DNA of 14,280 nucleotides. It comes from Candidatus Nomurabacteria bacterium CG_4_10_14_0_2_um_filter_30_12 (lineage in GTDB: Bacteria > Patescibacteriota > Minisyncoccia > Phycocordibacterales > UBA9973). This document shows, piece after piece, positions 1-8,047 of this stretch. A program made the position numbers and the translations under genes. Each line of letters starts with the position of its first letter. The first letter of the stretch is position 1. The notes beneath the pieces were generated by a model that saw nothing but the letters and a program-made list of their open reading frames with translations, did not search any database and had not been told where the DNA came from. The DNA is taken from the NCBI GenBank assembly GCA_002792755.1, contig PFOY01000035.1, positions 1 through 14,280 of the forward strand. The letters run 5' to 3'.

Positions 1-34
1 ATTTAATTATTTGCACTCGATTTGCCTTTGACAT
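1..34 (-). CDS. possible start of a gene running off the window edge
   Basis: An ATG at 32-34 opens a minus-strand frame that stays open for 11 codons (MSKANRVQIIK) to the edge. It lies downstream of paralog A in the same direction. There is no Shine-Dalgarno sequence, which is common in this window. The arm of a long inverted repeat ends directly at the ATG. Eleven codons are too few to identify a protein, so this may be chance. Confidence 0.25.
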   Translation of the reverse strand, partial: MSKANRVQIIK

Positions 35-103
35 CCCAGTACTAAAATTTTAATTAATAATCTTCATCTTTATGTCCCTTACTCAAAAATTTAGTACGGG
101 ACA
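33..103. repeat. long imperfect inverted repeat in the spacer after gene A
   Basis: The outer arms are 33-51 and 85-103. They pair as GTCCC with GGGAT, then eight perfect pairs (GTACTAAA with TTTAGTAC, with one bulged base between the blocks), then a short A/T stretch. The right arm also folds on itself: 73-103 forms a hairpin TGTCCC/GGGACA plus TACT/AGTA. No T-run follows on either strand, so it is not an ordinary intrinsic terminator. It may be an operator or leader structure for a gene starting near position 34. The rest of 104-203 shows a small hairpin (161-183, CCTCTC/GAGAGG) and nothing else I can name. Confidence 0.45.
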
Positions 104-203
104 AGTATATAGCTTATTTTACTACAAAAACGACTTGAATTCCATACCTCACCTCTTACTCCTCTCCTTATAAAATAGAGAGGTTAATAAACTAGTCAGA
201 CGA

Positions 204-1904
204 CTAATAAACTTCTTTATTATAACAGCTCTTACAATATATTTTCGACGCTTTTTCTTTTGTATAATGTGTCTTAAAATCTATCCCACATTTATCACAA
301 ATTCTATCCACTTGTTTCATTTGAGAAACCCATTTATTTACTTTGTCACCTATTCTACAAAATGGACATTGCCTAGAGAGTGGCACATTTAATTTTTTAG
401 ATAAATCTAGTTCCAGTTTGATTATTTTATATCCCCTAGGACAAGTGCTACAACCTATTATTTCTCGCAATATTTTATCTGTTGTATTTTTTATATTATC
501 TGGTAATTGAGATGCAAGTATAGTAATCGGATATTCCTTAACATCTGCTTCATACCAAACTAACCCATCTTTTTCTACTTCTTTTTTAGTTTTTGGAAAA
601 AATAAATTTGCAAAAGAATTATTATAAGCATGTGGAGAAAATTCCATCGGAAAAAATTCACCATATTTATAAACTCTTCCATTTTTATCTACATACGGCA
701 TATCCATCATATGTTGCTTAATCTTAGGAACCAATTTTTCATATTCCTCTTTCGAATATTGTTTATTTAAAATACAATAATCTATTTTCTTCATAGAAAC
801 ACAACCAAAATGATTAGAGGCTCCTGTTGAGAGTTTTGAATATTCAATATTATTAAGACCATAACCACATTCATGAGAAAAATATACATTTTCAATATTA
901 CTTCCTACGGTCATAGATTCATATATTTGTTCAGCATTCTCTCCCCAATCTGTATAATCATGAGAATTTGAAACTTTTACCAATTTTATCATCATTAAAT
1001 ATTTTGAATCTTTACAACCAACAATATTAAAACATTTTTTACAATTTTTTGATTGAAAAATATAACTTCCCGTACAATTTTCTGAAAAATCGTCATAATT
1101 TGGCCTAGGTATATATTCTAAAAAATGATTTAAAGTTTTATTTTTAATTTCTTGATATTTTTTATAAGAACCTAAATCAATCTCTGATATCTTTTTAAAA
1201 TATTCCTCTTTCGAGTATTGTTTATTAAAAAAGACATATTTTTGACTCTTGAGATTTGCTGAACCAAAACAATATTGACAATTATCACAATCTCTCAAAA
1301 ACGCACAATCCAAAGACTGAGTAACATTTCCTGAACTTCCAAAAACATGATAATTTTTAAAACTATTGATATTGTCATAACAAAATTCGCTTTCAAGAGT
1401 TACACTGCAATCAATTAAGGATTTGTTTTGAGTCAAATAAAATCCATATAAACAATCCTCATTATAATCAGAATAAAAAATCATATAACAATGCTTTGCT
1501 TGTCCGCAATGATTGGTATAAGGTGAAAGTTCACCTGTAATAGTATCAATAGAAAGCCCTAAAATTGGTGTCTGCTGTAAAAGTTCTTTCCATTGTTCAA
1601 AAAACGGCTTAGAAAAATCATATCCTTTCCCATAATCACGAGCATCCCATTTATCACTCCACCAACATTTGTGACAATAAATCTTAAAAGGTATTTTGGG
1701 GTTATACATTGAAATTACTTCTTTTTCACACAAATTACATTTACGCTTAAATAAATTTATATTTACCATCCATACTAATCTTCTTTGTAATCTGCAATCC
1801 GGACAAAAAGTCGGCGGAGGGACTTTTATTTTCTTATAAAACAAAAAATCTTCTTTTTCTATTACAAATTCTGTTTTACAATTTTGACATATTTTAATTT
1901 CCAT
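204..1904 (-). CDS. Cys-rich double-zinc-ribbon paralog A
   Basis: 566 aa from the ATG at 1902-1904. I do not know its function. The N-terminal ribbons are C6xxC9, FC34PDC37R, C56xxC59 and YC77xxC80WWSDKWD. The middle is rich in Cys, Tyr and Asn and has two copies of a segment ending in motifs like YCILNKQYSKEEYEKL. A GEFFPMEFSP stretch follows, then a C-terminal double ribbon with CxxC, CPFC, CDKC and YCKSC. Such proteins probably bind several zinc ions; the repetitive middle could be a beta-solenoid (inference). The frame is open upstream to a TTG at 1988, which would add AKTPNESKASYGAGCKKV. I prefer the internal ATG because in paralog C the same upstream stretch is cut off by a stop and has no start codon. 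The gene follows B and ends TAG. No signal peptide or membrane segment is visible. Confidence 0.85.
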   Translation of the reverse strand: MEIKICQNCKTEFVIEKEDFLFYKKIKVPPPTFCPDCRLQRRLVWMVNINLFKRKCNLCEKEVISMYNPKIPFKIYCHKCWWSDKWDARDYGKGYDFSKPFFEQWKELLQQTPILGLSIDTITGELSPYTNHCGQAKHCYMIFYSDYNEDCLYGFYLTQNKSLIDCSVTLESEFCYDNINSFKNYHVFGSSGNVTQSLDCAFLRDCDNCQYCFGSANLKSQKYVFFNKQYSKEEYFKKISEIDLGSYKKYQEIKNKTLNHFLEYIPRPNYDDFSENCTGSYIFQSKNCKKCFNIVGCKDSKYLMMIKLVKVSNSHDYTDWGENAEQIYESMTVGSNIENVYFSHECGYGLNNIEYSKLSTGASNHFGCVSMKKIDYCILNKQYSKEEYEKLVPKIKQHMMDMPYVDKNGRVYKYGEFFPMEFSPHAYNNSFANLFFPKTKKEVEKDGLVWYEADVKEYPITILASQLPDNIKNTTDKILREIIGCSTCPRGYKIIKLELDLSKKLNVPLSRQCPFCRIGDKVNKWVSQMKQVDRICDKCGIDFKTHYTKEKASKIYCKSCYNKEVY

Positions 1905-1911
1905 AACTTTT

Positions 1912-1986
1912 TTACAGCCTGCCCCGTACGAAGCTTTGCTTTCGTTTGGGGTTTTGGCAATTTTTTGTTTCTTGTTTGTATTCCAC
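1912..1986 (-). CDS. 24-codon upstream ORF (leader) of paralog A
   Basis: GTG at 1984-1986 opens 24 codons ending TAA at 1912-1914, which is 7 nt before the main ATG. It starts VEYKQETKNCQN and ends in CQNPKRKQSFVRGRL. Paralogs B and C have the same length, same stop position and same C-terminal consensus CQNPxRKxxFxxGRL. A GC-rich palindrome lies in its second half. It may be a translated leader peptide that controls the main gene by reinitiation. Alternatively it is a by-product of a repeated palindromic element, since the DNA is also open in the main frame. This copy has GTG rather than ATG. Confidence 0.4.
   Translation of the reverse strand: MEYKQETKNCQNPKRKQSFVRGRL
1922..1951 (-). repeat. 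GC-rich palindrome in the leader of gene A
   Basis: The arms CCCCG and TGGGG, a T-T mismatch, ACG/CGT and then AAGC/GCTT form a hairpin with a 3-nt loop and one bulged T. It stands out as GC-rich in AT-rich DNA. The same element lies at 3736-3765 and 12261-12290, always ending at the same distance from the main ATG. No T-run follows, so it is unlikely to be a terminator. Confidence 0.6.
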
Positions 1987-1990
1987 AATT

Positions 1991-2021
1991 CTATAAGCTA
2001 AAAGCTAACACCTATAAGCTA
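1991..2021. repeat. short direct repeats between genes A and B
   Basis: CTATAAGCTA occurs at 1991-2000 and again at 2012-2021, with AAAGCTAACAC between them. The unit AGCTAAAAGCTAA also gives a tiny hairpin. The repeat fills the short gap between the stop of B (2024) and the leader of A. No promoter or terminator is convincing here, so A is probably transcribed with B. Confidence 0.5.
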
Positions 2022-2023
2022 TG

Positions 2024-3718
2024 CTAATATACCTCTTGTTGATAACATTTTTCACAATATACTATTTCCGGCCTATCTGGAGCATAAGAAGTTTCAAATT
2101 CATTATTACAGCCAGGTTTCATACATTTACGATGCCAGAGTTTTAATGGATTTGTTTGTTTTAATCTTTCATAATAACGACAATTAGGACACAAAGTAGG
2201 AATAGGTATATTCATTTTTTTATAAAATTTTAATTCCCTTTCAATTATTTTAAAAGCCTTAGAACATTTATGTTCACAATTTCCAGAATGTTGACATTCA
2301 ATTACCTCATTTAAAATATTTTCATCTACATTATCAATAGAATTAGGTATTTCTTCTTTATGTAAAGTTATAATATAATTTCTTTCTTTATCTTCCTTCC
2401 AACTAAAACCTTTATCAATAGCTTCATTTCTATTTAAAAAGAAAAAATCTAAATTAAAACTTTCATTATAAGAATAAGGAGAAATTATAGAGGGAAAAAA
2501 TTCACCCCATTCACCTGTTTTTTTCATATGTTCAATAATTTTTTTTCTAAGTTCAGTATATTCTTCTTTCGTATATCTTTTATTAAAAATAGAATATTCA
2601 CCATGTTTTAATCCTATACATCCAAATAAATTATTTGAAGAATGACAATTATTCGAATAAAAAACATAACTGCATTTCCAACAAAATATAGTAAAAAGAT
2701 TATTGAAAGAATTATCAGGTGTTACACTTTCATAACATAATTCTGGATTACCACTATTATTACAATCATACGAATTTTTGGCACCATCCATCAACATAAG
2801 ATAACGACAATTTTCGAGATTTGAAACCCAAAAAGAATCCAGCGACATTTTTGAATTAATCAACATATCTCCAGTACAATTCAATGATTTTATTATATGA
2901 ACAAATCGATTTGGACATTTTAACATCATTTCTTTTAACTCTATCCTATGTTTATCTATCTTATCCTTTTTATCTAAATTCTCTTTTTTTAATTCTTCAA
3001 AATAAGCTTCTCTAGTATATGGTTCATTCCTAATATAGTAATTTTGTCCGCGAAGATTTGTACACATAAAACAATTTTGACAATTTCTCATATCATAACA
3101 AAAATTTAAATTTACTGAATCAAAACATAAATGAGAATATTTACTATCAAATAAACGATCCGATTCAAAACATTCATAACATTTTTCAGAATTATTTATA
3201 AAAAAACTATCAACTACATCTCTGTCATAACAAGTATAATAAGAATACATTACATTATCACAATACCAACCAACAGAAGTAAGATAACAATTTTTTGAAA
3301 AAGCAAAATCTTGAGCATATTCTGAATTAACAGATCCTACTCCATCATCATTTTGCATATTTAACATTGGTACCTTACTTAATAATTCTTTAAACTGCTC
3401 AAAAAATGGACGAGAAAAATCAAAATCTATTCCATATTCATATGGGTTCCATTTATCACTCCACCAACATTTTTGACAATAAACTGGAAAAGATTGATTT
3501 TTATCATAAGTAGAAATTATATTTTTTTTACATAAATCACAAGTTCTTTTATAAAAAGTTCTTTCATTTCGCCACATAAGTCTTCTCTGAAATCTGCACT
3601 CCGGACAAAAGGTTGGTGGAGGAACTCCAATTTTTTCATAAAATCCAAAATCATCTGGCTCAATAATAAATTCACCACGACAATTCTGACATATTCTTTT
3701 TTCACTAATATTACTCAT
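2024..3718 (-). CDS. Cys-rich double-zinc-ribbon paralog B
   Basis: 564 aa from the ATG at 3716-3718; function unknown. The N-terminal double ribbon has C10QNC13, FCPECR, CDLC and YCQKCWWSDKW. Two Cys/Tyr-rich repeat regions follow, each ending in motifs like NLRGQNYYIRNEPYTREAY and GLKHGEYSIFNKRYTKEEY. Then come GEFFPSIISPYSYNES and a C-terminal double ribbon (CEHKC, LCPNCRYYERL, CMKPGCNNEFET, VYCEKC). In the C-terminal ribbon the cysteine distances are 25, 19 and 18, the same as in the N-terminal ribbon. The frame is open upstream to an ATG at 3793, giving a longer N-terminus with TPNESKASYRAGCKKV; the internal ATG is preferred by comparison with C. It ends TAG, about 120 nt before A. Some Cys of the repeat motifs are replaced by Tyr or Ser, so not all are needed for metal. 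Confidence 0.85.
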   Translation of the reverse strand: MSNISEKRICQNCRGEFIIEPDDFGFYEKIGVPPPTFCPECRFQRRLMWRNERTFYKRTCDLCKKNIISTYDKNQSFPVYCQKCWWSDKWNPYEYGIDFDFSRPFFEQFKELLSKVPMLNMQNDDGVGSVNSEYAQDFAFSKNCYLTSVGWYCDNVMYSYYTCYDRDVVDSFFINNSEKCYECFESDRLFDSKYSHLCFDSVNLNFCYDMRNCQNCFMCTNLRGQNYYIRNEPYTREAYFEELKKENLDKKDKIDKHRIELKEMMLKCPNRFVHIIKSLNCTGDMLINSKMSLDSFWVSNLENCRYLMLMDGAKNSYDCNNSGNPELCYESVTPDNSFNNLFTIFCWKCSYVFYSNNCHSSNNLFGCIGLKHGEYSIFNKRYTKEEYTELRKKIIEHMKKTGEWGEFFPSIISPYSYNESFNLDFFFLNRNEAIDKGFSWKEDKERNYIITLHKEEIPNSIDNVDENILNEVIECQHSGNCEHKCSKAFKIIERELKFYKKMNIPIPTLCPNCRYYERLKQTNPLKLWHRKCMKPGCNNEFETSYAPDRPEIVYCEKCYQQEVY

Positions 3719-3725
3719 AACTTTT

Positions 3726-3800
3726 TTACAACCTGCCCGGTAGGAAGCCTTGCTTTCGTTCGGGGTTTTGGCATGTTCTATTTTCACTAACATTATTCAT
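3726..3800 (-). CDS. 24-codon upstream ORF (leader) of paralog B
   Basis: ATG at 3798-3800 opens 24 codons ending TAA at 3726-3728, 7 nt before the main ATG. It begins MNNVSENRTCQN; the main protein begins MSNISEKRICQN. The 36 nt differ at seven places, three of them silent, so the upstream ORF looks like a diverged copy of the gene's own start. It then runs into PERKQGFLPGRL-stop. Leader peptide or duplication scar are both possible. A strong hairpin (3815-3852) lies 14 nt upstream of this ATG. Confidence 0.45.
   Translation of the reverse strand: MNNVSENRTCQNPERKQGFLPGRL
3736..3765 (-). repeat. GC-rich palindrome in the leader of gene B
   Basis: This is the second copy of the element at 1922-1951. 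Two bases of one arm are changed (positions 4 and 8 of the element), so the stem is weaker: CCCG/CGGG and AAGC/GCTT remain. That argues against strict RNA-structure conservation in this copy. Confidence 0.55.
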
Positions 3801-3814
3801 ATCTTTGACTCTTT

Positions 3815-3852
3815 AAGGCCTTACCTTTGGGCTCCTTTTAAGGTAAGGCTTT
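3815..3852 (+). terminator. strong hairpin with T-tail on the plus strand
   Basis: The 10-bp perfect stem GCCTTACCTT/AAGGTAAGGC (3818-3827 with 3840-3849) extends to 13 bp with one G-T pair. It is followed on the plus strand by TTTTTT (3850-3855). On the minus strand, the direction of both neighbouring genes, no T-run follows. It therefore looks like a terminator for antisense transcription out of gene B, or a structural element of the B leader. Confidence 0.5.
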
Positions 3853-3867
3853 TTTCTTCGTGCTATT

Positions 3868-5976
3868 TTATTCTAAAATTTTTCTCAAAACATCTTCTGG
3901 AACTTCTTTTATTTTATTTATTGAATCTATTTTTTGAGTAGATTCTTCTTTTTTTTCTGATTTAATTACTGGTATTTGTAATGTTTCTGAAGCCAAAGTA
4001 GGAATAGAATTTTTATCTTTTATAGATACTATTTTCTCTGAAATAAAATCTTTCAATTTATTCATTTCTTCTATACTAGCTGATCTATCATTTGATTTAA
4101 CTTTAAATTTTGGTTTTTCTTTTTTTAATTCATCTAAAGAAATAGTAGATTCTATTTTTTTTACTTCTTCTATATTTTTTACTTTAATTTCTTTCTGCTT
4201 GTTATATAAAATTTTATTTTCAGATAAAGTTTTATTTAAAATTTCTTTCAAAGCTAGGTTCTCTTTTTGAACTGGATTAGTTTTTGTAAAAACTTTTTTA
4301 ATTGTAGAAAATATTTTTGGAGTCGTAACTGAAATATTTTTATATATTATTTTTTTATCAACATCTTCATGTCCAAGTTTATCTATTCTTTCTGGATATC
4401 TTTCTGTTTCTTTATCATTATTTTTTGATTCAAATTCTATCCCCAAATCAGCTAATGGTTTAAAGAATTTTGATTCGTCTTCTTTAATCTGACGTATTGA
4501 TCCTTTAATAGGTTTTAATTCACCAGATTTTATTTTAGATATACAGTCTTTACAATACACAGCTCTACCTGCTTCTGGCTTAAAAGGAACCATCGTATCT
4601 TTTTTACAAAGAGAACATACAGTTGAAAATTTCTCAATTACATTTGCTGTATTATTATCTCCAATAGACATTCCACTCCAATTATTTATTTCTCTTTCTA
4701 CTGATTCTCGTGATTTACAATATAAATCACGAGAAGATTTAATAACTTCTTCTTCAATTTCTTTATTACCAGATTTAACCATTGGAGGAAGTGTTCTTGC
4801 TGAAAATGGACGAGAAGATACACCATCTATCATCAATTTCAAATATATTTTAAAATTTGGTAGACTTACAATATCTTGAGGAGTGAATTCTGGTTCAAAT
4901 TCTTTTTCTAAAAATTCAGCATCATCTGCTCCTATTCTAAAAACCATCATAGTACCAACGTTTCCAAAAATAGCATCTCTAACACTTGAATTTTTATCTG
5001 TAATTAATTGTGCTGTATATTGATGAGCAACAGTAAGATTTAATCTATACTTTCTAGCTTCGGATAGAATACCAGCAAAAGCTTCTGTCACGAAATTTTG
5101 AAATTCATCTACATAAAGATAGAAATCTTTTCTTTCATCTTCTGGAATACGAACACGCTCCATCGCAGCAAGCTGAATTTTAGTAATGATCATACCTCCC
5201 AAAAGTGATGAATTATCTTCACCAATACGTCCTTTAGAAACATTTACCAAGAAAATCTTTCCCTCATTCATTATGTCAAAAATATTTATAGTACTCACTG
5301 ATTGACCTACAATATTTCGAATAATAGAAGTAGAGAGGAATTGTCCGACTTTATTTTGAATCGGTGCGATAGCTTCATTTCTAAATTTATCTTGCCAAGC
5401 TTCATATTCATGTACCCAAAAAGCTTTAATAACAGGATCTTTTAAATTAGTAATTATTTTCTGACGATAATCTTTATCTACCAACATTCTTGGTATACCT
5501 AAAAGAGTAGAACCAGGAGTATCAAGTAACGCTAAAATTGCATTATTTAAAATATATTCCATACGAGCAGACCAAGCATTTGCCCAAATTTTCGTAAATA
5601 TTCCCATTAAACCAGAAGCCACTAAGTGCTTGTATTTAGGATCAATAAGCTCTAAGACATTAAAACCAATATGAAATTCAGTATCAGCAGGATTAAAATA
5701 TACAACATCTTTCATACGATGTGGAGGAATAGCTGAAAGAATAGCTTCGACATTTTCTCCATGCGGATCAACCATACAGACACCATCTCCATTTTCTATA
5801 TTCTGAATAATCATATTAAACATTAATACAGATTTACCTGTACCTGATTTTCCAAGAATATAAACATGCTGACGTCTATCTTTGCGTTTTATTCCAAAAA
5901 GTACGTTTTTATCTCTATAAGTAGTGTTACCAATATATGTAATTTCTTTATTTTTAGGTAATTCGTGTAAGTCCAT
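3868..5976 (-). CDS. soluble VirD4/TraG-like conjugative ATPase with zinc knuckle
   Basis: 702 aa. It is a P-loop ATPase of the VirD4/TraG coupling-protein (TraM-recognition) type, which moves DNA or protein substrates through type IV secretion or pilus machinery using ATP. Visible motifs are Walker A GKSGTGKS (42-49), VDPHGE (69-74), Walker B FYLYVDEFQNF (285-295, D290 E291) and TVAHQYTAQL (315-324). There are no N-terminal membrane segments, unlike classic VirD4, so it is cytosolic or needs a membrane partner. After the ATPase there is a zinc knuckle (C454xxC457, YC475xxC478) and a long Lys/Glu/Ser-rich, probably disordered tail ending PEDVLRKILE. No other secretion genes are in the window, so its substrate is unknown. 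It has its own extended -10 promoter and is probably leaderless. Confidence 0.85.
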   Translation of the reverse strand: MDLHELPKNKEITYIGNTTYRDKNVLFGIKRKDRRQHVYILGKSGTGKSVLMFNMIIQNIENGDGVCMVDPHGENVEAILSAIPPHRMKDVVYFNPADTEFHIGFNVLELIDPKYKHLVASGLMGIFTKIWANAWSARMEYILNNAILALLDTPGSTLLGIPRMLVDKDYRQKIITNLKDPVIKAFWVHEYEAWQDKFRNEAIAPIQNKVGQFLSTSIIRNIVGQSVSTINIFDIMNEGKIFLVNVSKGRIGEDNSSLLGGMIITKIQLAAMERVRIPEDERKDFYLYVDEFQNFVTEAFAGILSEARKYRLNLTVAHQYTAQLITDKNSSVRDAIFGNVGTMMVFRIGADDAEFLEKEFEPEFTPQDIVSLPNFKIYLKLMIDGVSSRPFSARTLPPMVKSGNKEIEEEVIKSSRDLYCKSRESVEREINNWSGMSIGDNNTANVIEKFSTVCSLCKKDTMVPFKPEAGRAVYCKDCISKIKSGELKPIKGSIRQIKEDESKFFKPLADLGIEFESKNNDKETERYPERIDKLGHEDVDKKIIYKNISVTTPKIFSTIKKVFTKTNPVQKENLALKEILNKTLSENKILYNKQKEIKVKNIEEVKKIESTISLDELKKEKPKFKVKSNDRSASIEEMNKLKDFISEKIVSIKDKNSIPTLASETLQIPVIKSEKKEESTQKIDSINKIKEVPEDVLRKILE

Positions 5977-5984
5977 ATAGGTAA

Positions 5985-6013
5985 ATTATACCAGAGATTA
6001 GTAAAACTAAAAA
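5985..6013 (-). promoter_or_regulatory. extended -10 promoter of the VirD4-like ATPase gene
   Basis: On the minus strand TGG-TATAAT (-10 at 5985-5990, with the TGn extension) lies 8 nt before the ATG. A weak -35, TTTTTA, is at 6008-6013 with a 17-nt spacer. A start site 7 nt after the -10 falls at or 1-2 nt before the ATG, so the mRNA should be leaderless. The -35 overlaps the dnaK terminator stem. Confidence 0.55.
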
Positions 6014-6035
6014 GCCACATAAGAGGCTTTTTAGT
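6006..6035 (-). terminator. intrinsic terminator after dnaK
   Basis: An 11-bp perfect stem (ACTAAAAAGCC with GGCTTTTTAGT; 6006-6016 and 6025-6035) has an 8-nt loop and is followed on the minus strand by TTTTAC. It starts 11 nt after the dnaK stop. The A/T-rich arm means it may also work on the other strand. Confidence 0.75.
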
Positions 6036-6046
6036 AATAAAAGATA

Positions 6047-7954
6047 TTATACTTTTGGAGCTTCACCTTCAGGTTTTTCTCCTTCTTTATATTCCGCATC
6101 GTGAACTTCGGTATTTTGTTCTTCCGGAGCACTTGCAGGAGGAGTCTCAGCTCCAGCTTTACTCATAGCTTCACCAATTTTAGACATTTCAGCAGATAAT
6201 TCTTCTGTAGCTTTTTTAATAGTATCTGCATCTGCACCATCTTTTACTTCACGTAAGGCAGTAATCTTTGCATTCACATTATCTTTTACATCTGCTGGAA
6301 TTTTTTCTTCATTATCTTTCAATGCTTTTTCTGCAGTATAAATAATCATCTCAGCTGTATTTTTTATATCAACAACCTCTCTTTTCTTTTTATCTTCATC
6401 TGCATGAAGTTCAGCATCTTCTTGCATCTTTTTAATATCTTCATCTTTAAGTCCTGAACTTGCTTCAATTTTAATAGATTGAGCTTTTCCTGAAGCTTTA
6501 TCTTTTGCAGTCACATTTAATATTCCATTTACATCGATATCAAAAGTTACTTCCACTTGTGGCATACCTCGAGGTGCTGGTGGAATTCCATCTAAAATAA
6601 AACGACCAAGAGATTTATTATCAGAAGCCATAGGACGTTCTCCTTGCACTATATGAATCTCAACAGAAGTCTGATTGTCAGCAGCAGTAGAAAATACTTG
6701 AGATTTAGAAACTGGAATAGTCGTATTTTTATCAATTAATTTTGTACCTACTCCACCCAATGTTTCAATACCTAAAGAAAGTGGAATGACGTCTAGAAGT
6801 AATACATCACGCACGTCTCCAGCAAGCACTCCTGCTTGCACAGATGCACCTAGAGCAACGACTTCATCAGGATTTATAGACATATTTGGTGTTTTACCAA
6901 AAAGATTCTTTACAGCTTCCACAATCATAGGCATCCTCGTCTGTCCACCAACCATTATAATTTCATTTATTTCATTCATCTTAAATGGTGATGCCTCTAA
7001 AGCTCTTTTTGTTATTTCAATAGAACGATCAACATATTCTTTTGCTAAAGATTCAAGAGTTGCTCGTGACATCTTAAAAAGTAAATGTTTTGGACCTTCT
7101 GCATCAGAAGTAATAAATGGAATATTTATTTCTGCTTCTGTTGTCGTAGAAAGTTCGTGTTTAGCTTTTTCTGCTGCTTCTTTTAATCTCTGATGAGCGA
7201 GAGGGTCTTTCCTTACATCCACACCTGATTCTTTTTTATATTCTTCAGCAATCCAACTTATTATTTTTCTATCAATATCTCCACCACCCATATGTGAATC
7301 TCCATCAGTAGATTTAACTTCTATTACATCATCTCCAATTTCAAGAACAGAAACATCAAAAGTTCCTCCACCAAAATCATAAACAACTATTTTTTCATTT
7401 TTCTTCTTATTAAATCCATAAGCTAAAGCTGCTGCAGTAGGTTCATTAATAATTCTTTTAACATCAAGTCCTGCTATTTGCCCTGCGTCTTTTGTAGCTT
7501 TTCTTTGTGCATCATTAAAATATGCAGGAACCGTAATCACAGCTTCAGTTATTTTTTCTCCTAATTTAGCTTCAACATCAGCTTTTATCTTTTGTAAAAT
7601 CATTGCAGAAATTTCTTCTGGACGATAAAACTTCTCTGACATTTTTACTTTTACTCCACCATCTTCTCCGGCTTCAATTTTAAAAGGAGCAGTTAATTTA
7701 TCTTTTTGTACTTCTGGACCATCATATCTATGACCCATATAACGTTTAATTTCAGAAATTGTATTTTCTGGATTTGTGACAGCTTGTCTTTTTGCAAGAA
7801 GTCCTACAATACGATCACCATTTTTTGCTGTAGCAACTACAGAAGGTGTCGTACGATTACCTTCAACATTTTCAATAATTTTTGGCACACCACCTTCAAT
7901 GAAAGCGACTGCCGAATTTGTTGTACCTAAATCTATACCTATTATTTTACTCAT
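6047..7954 (-). CDS. dnaK: chaperone DnaK (Hsp70)
   Basis: 635 aa, normal length. DnaK is a cytosolic ATP-driven chaperone that binds exposed hydrophobic peptides. Visible motifs are the phosphate-1 motif GIDLGTTNSAVA (6-17), EIKRYMG with K70, the NEPTAAALAYG region with E171, DFGGGTFDVSV (193-203, T198), VGGQTRMP (335-342) and the interdomain linker DVLLLDV (383-389). The substrate-binding domain starts with IPLSLGIETLGG. The tail after about residue 590 is Pro/Glu-rich and ends EGEAPKV instead of the EEVKDK-type end of many homologs. No grpE or dnaJ lies beside it, and no CIRCE-type operator is visible. It is divergent from the PaaX-like regulator and ends at a good terminator. Confidence 0.98.
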   Translation of the reverse strand: MSKIIGIDLGTTNSAVAFIEGGVPKIIENVEGNRTTPSVVATAKNGDRIVGLLAKRQAVTNPENTISEIKRYMGHRYDGPEVQKDKLTAPFKIEAGEDGGVKVKMSEKFYRPEEISAMILQKIKADVEAKLGEKITEAVITVPAYFNDAQRKATKDAGQIAGLDVKRIINEPTAAALAYGFNKKKNEKIVVYDFGGGTFDVSVLEIGDDVIEVKSTDGDSHMGGGDIDRKIISWIAEEYKKESGVDVRKDPLAHQRLKEAAEKAKHELSTTTEAEINIPFITSDAEGPKHLLFKMSRATLESLAKEYVDRSIEITKRALEASPFKMNEINEIIMVGGQTRMPMIVEAVKNLFGKTPNMSINPDEVVALGASVQAGVLAGDVRDVLLLDVIPLSLGIETLGGVGTKLIDKNTTIPVSKSQVFSTAADNQTSVEIHIVQGERPMASDNKSLGRFILDGIPPAPRGMPQVEVTFDIDVNGILNVTAKDKASGKAQSIKIEASSGLKDEDIKKMQEDAELHADEDKKKREVVDIKNTAEMIIYTAEKALKDNEEKIPADVKDNVNAKITALREVKDGADADTIKKATEELSAEMSKIGEAMSKAGAETPPASAPEEQNTEVHDAEYKEGEKPEGEAPKV

Positions 7955-7960
7955 AAATTA

Positions 7961-7966
7961 ATTATA
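7961..7966 (-). promoter_or_regulatory. probable -10 box of dnaK
   Basis: A perfect TATAAT on the minus strand ends 6 nt before the dnaK ATG, which would give a leaderless mRNA, as for its neighbours. I see no good -35 at the usual distance (ATAAAT at 17 nt); TTGTTA at 7991-7996 is too far. The spacer is very AT-rich, so a chance match is possible. Confidence 0.35.
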
Positions 7967-8018
7967 TATTTATTACTTATAATATTTATTTAACAACTAT
8001 TTTGCGACCACGAATTAT

Positions 8019-8047
8019 TTGTATAAATCTAGTATATATGATATCAT
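8019..8047 (+). promoter_or_regulatory. promoter of the PaaX-like regulator gene
   Basis: TTGTAT (8019-8024), a 17-nt spacer and an extended -10, TGA-TATCAT (-10 at 8042-8047). The -10 ends 6 nt before the ATG at 8054, so the transcript should be leaderless. A palindrome covers the -10. Confidence 0.5.

Noticed and set aside
3517..3941. Small open frames overlapping gene B and the end of the ATPase gene
   Set aside because: They are in other frames or antisense of well-supported genes, with composition typical of shadow frames.
6786..7961. Long open frames on the plus strand inside dnaK
   Set aside because: They are antisense to strongly conserved DnaK motifs and have no recognisable protein features.
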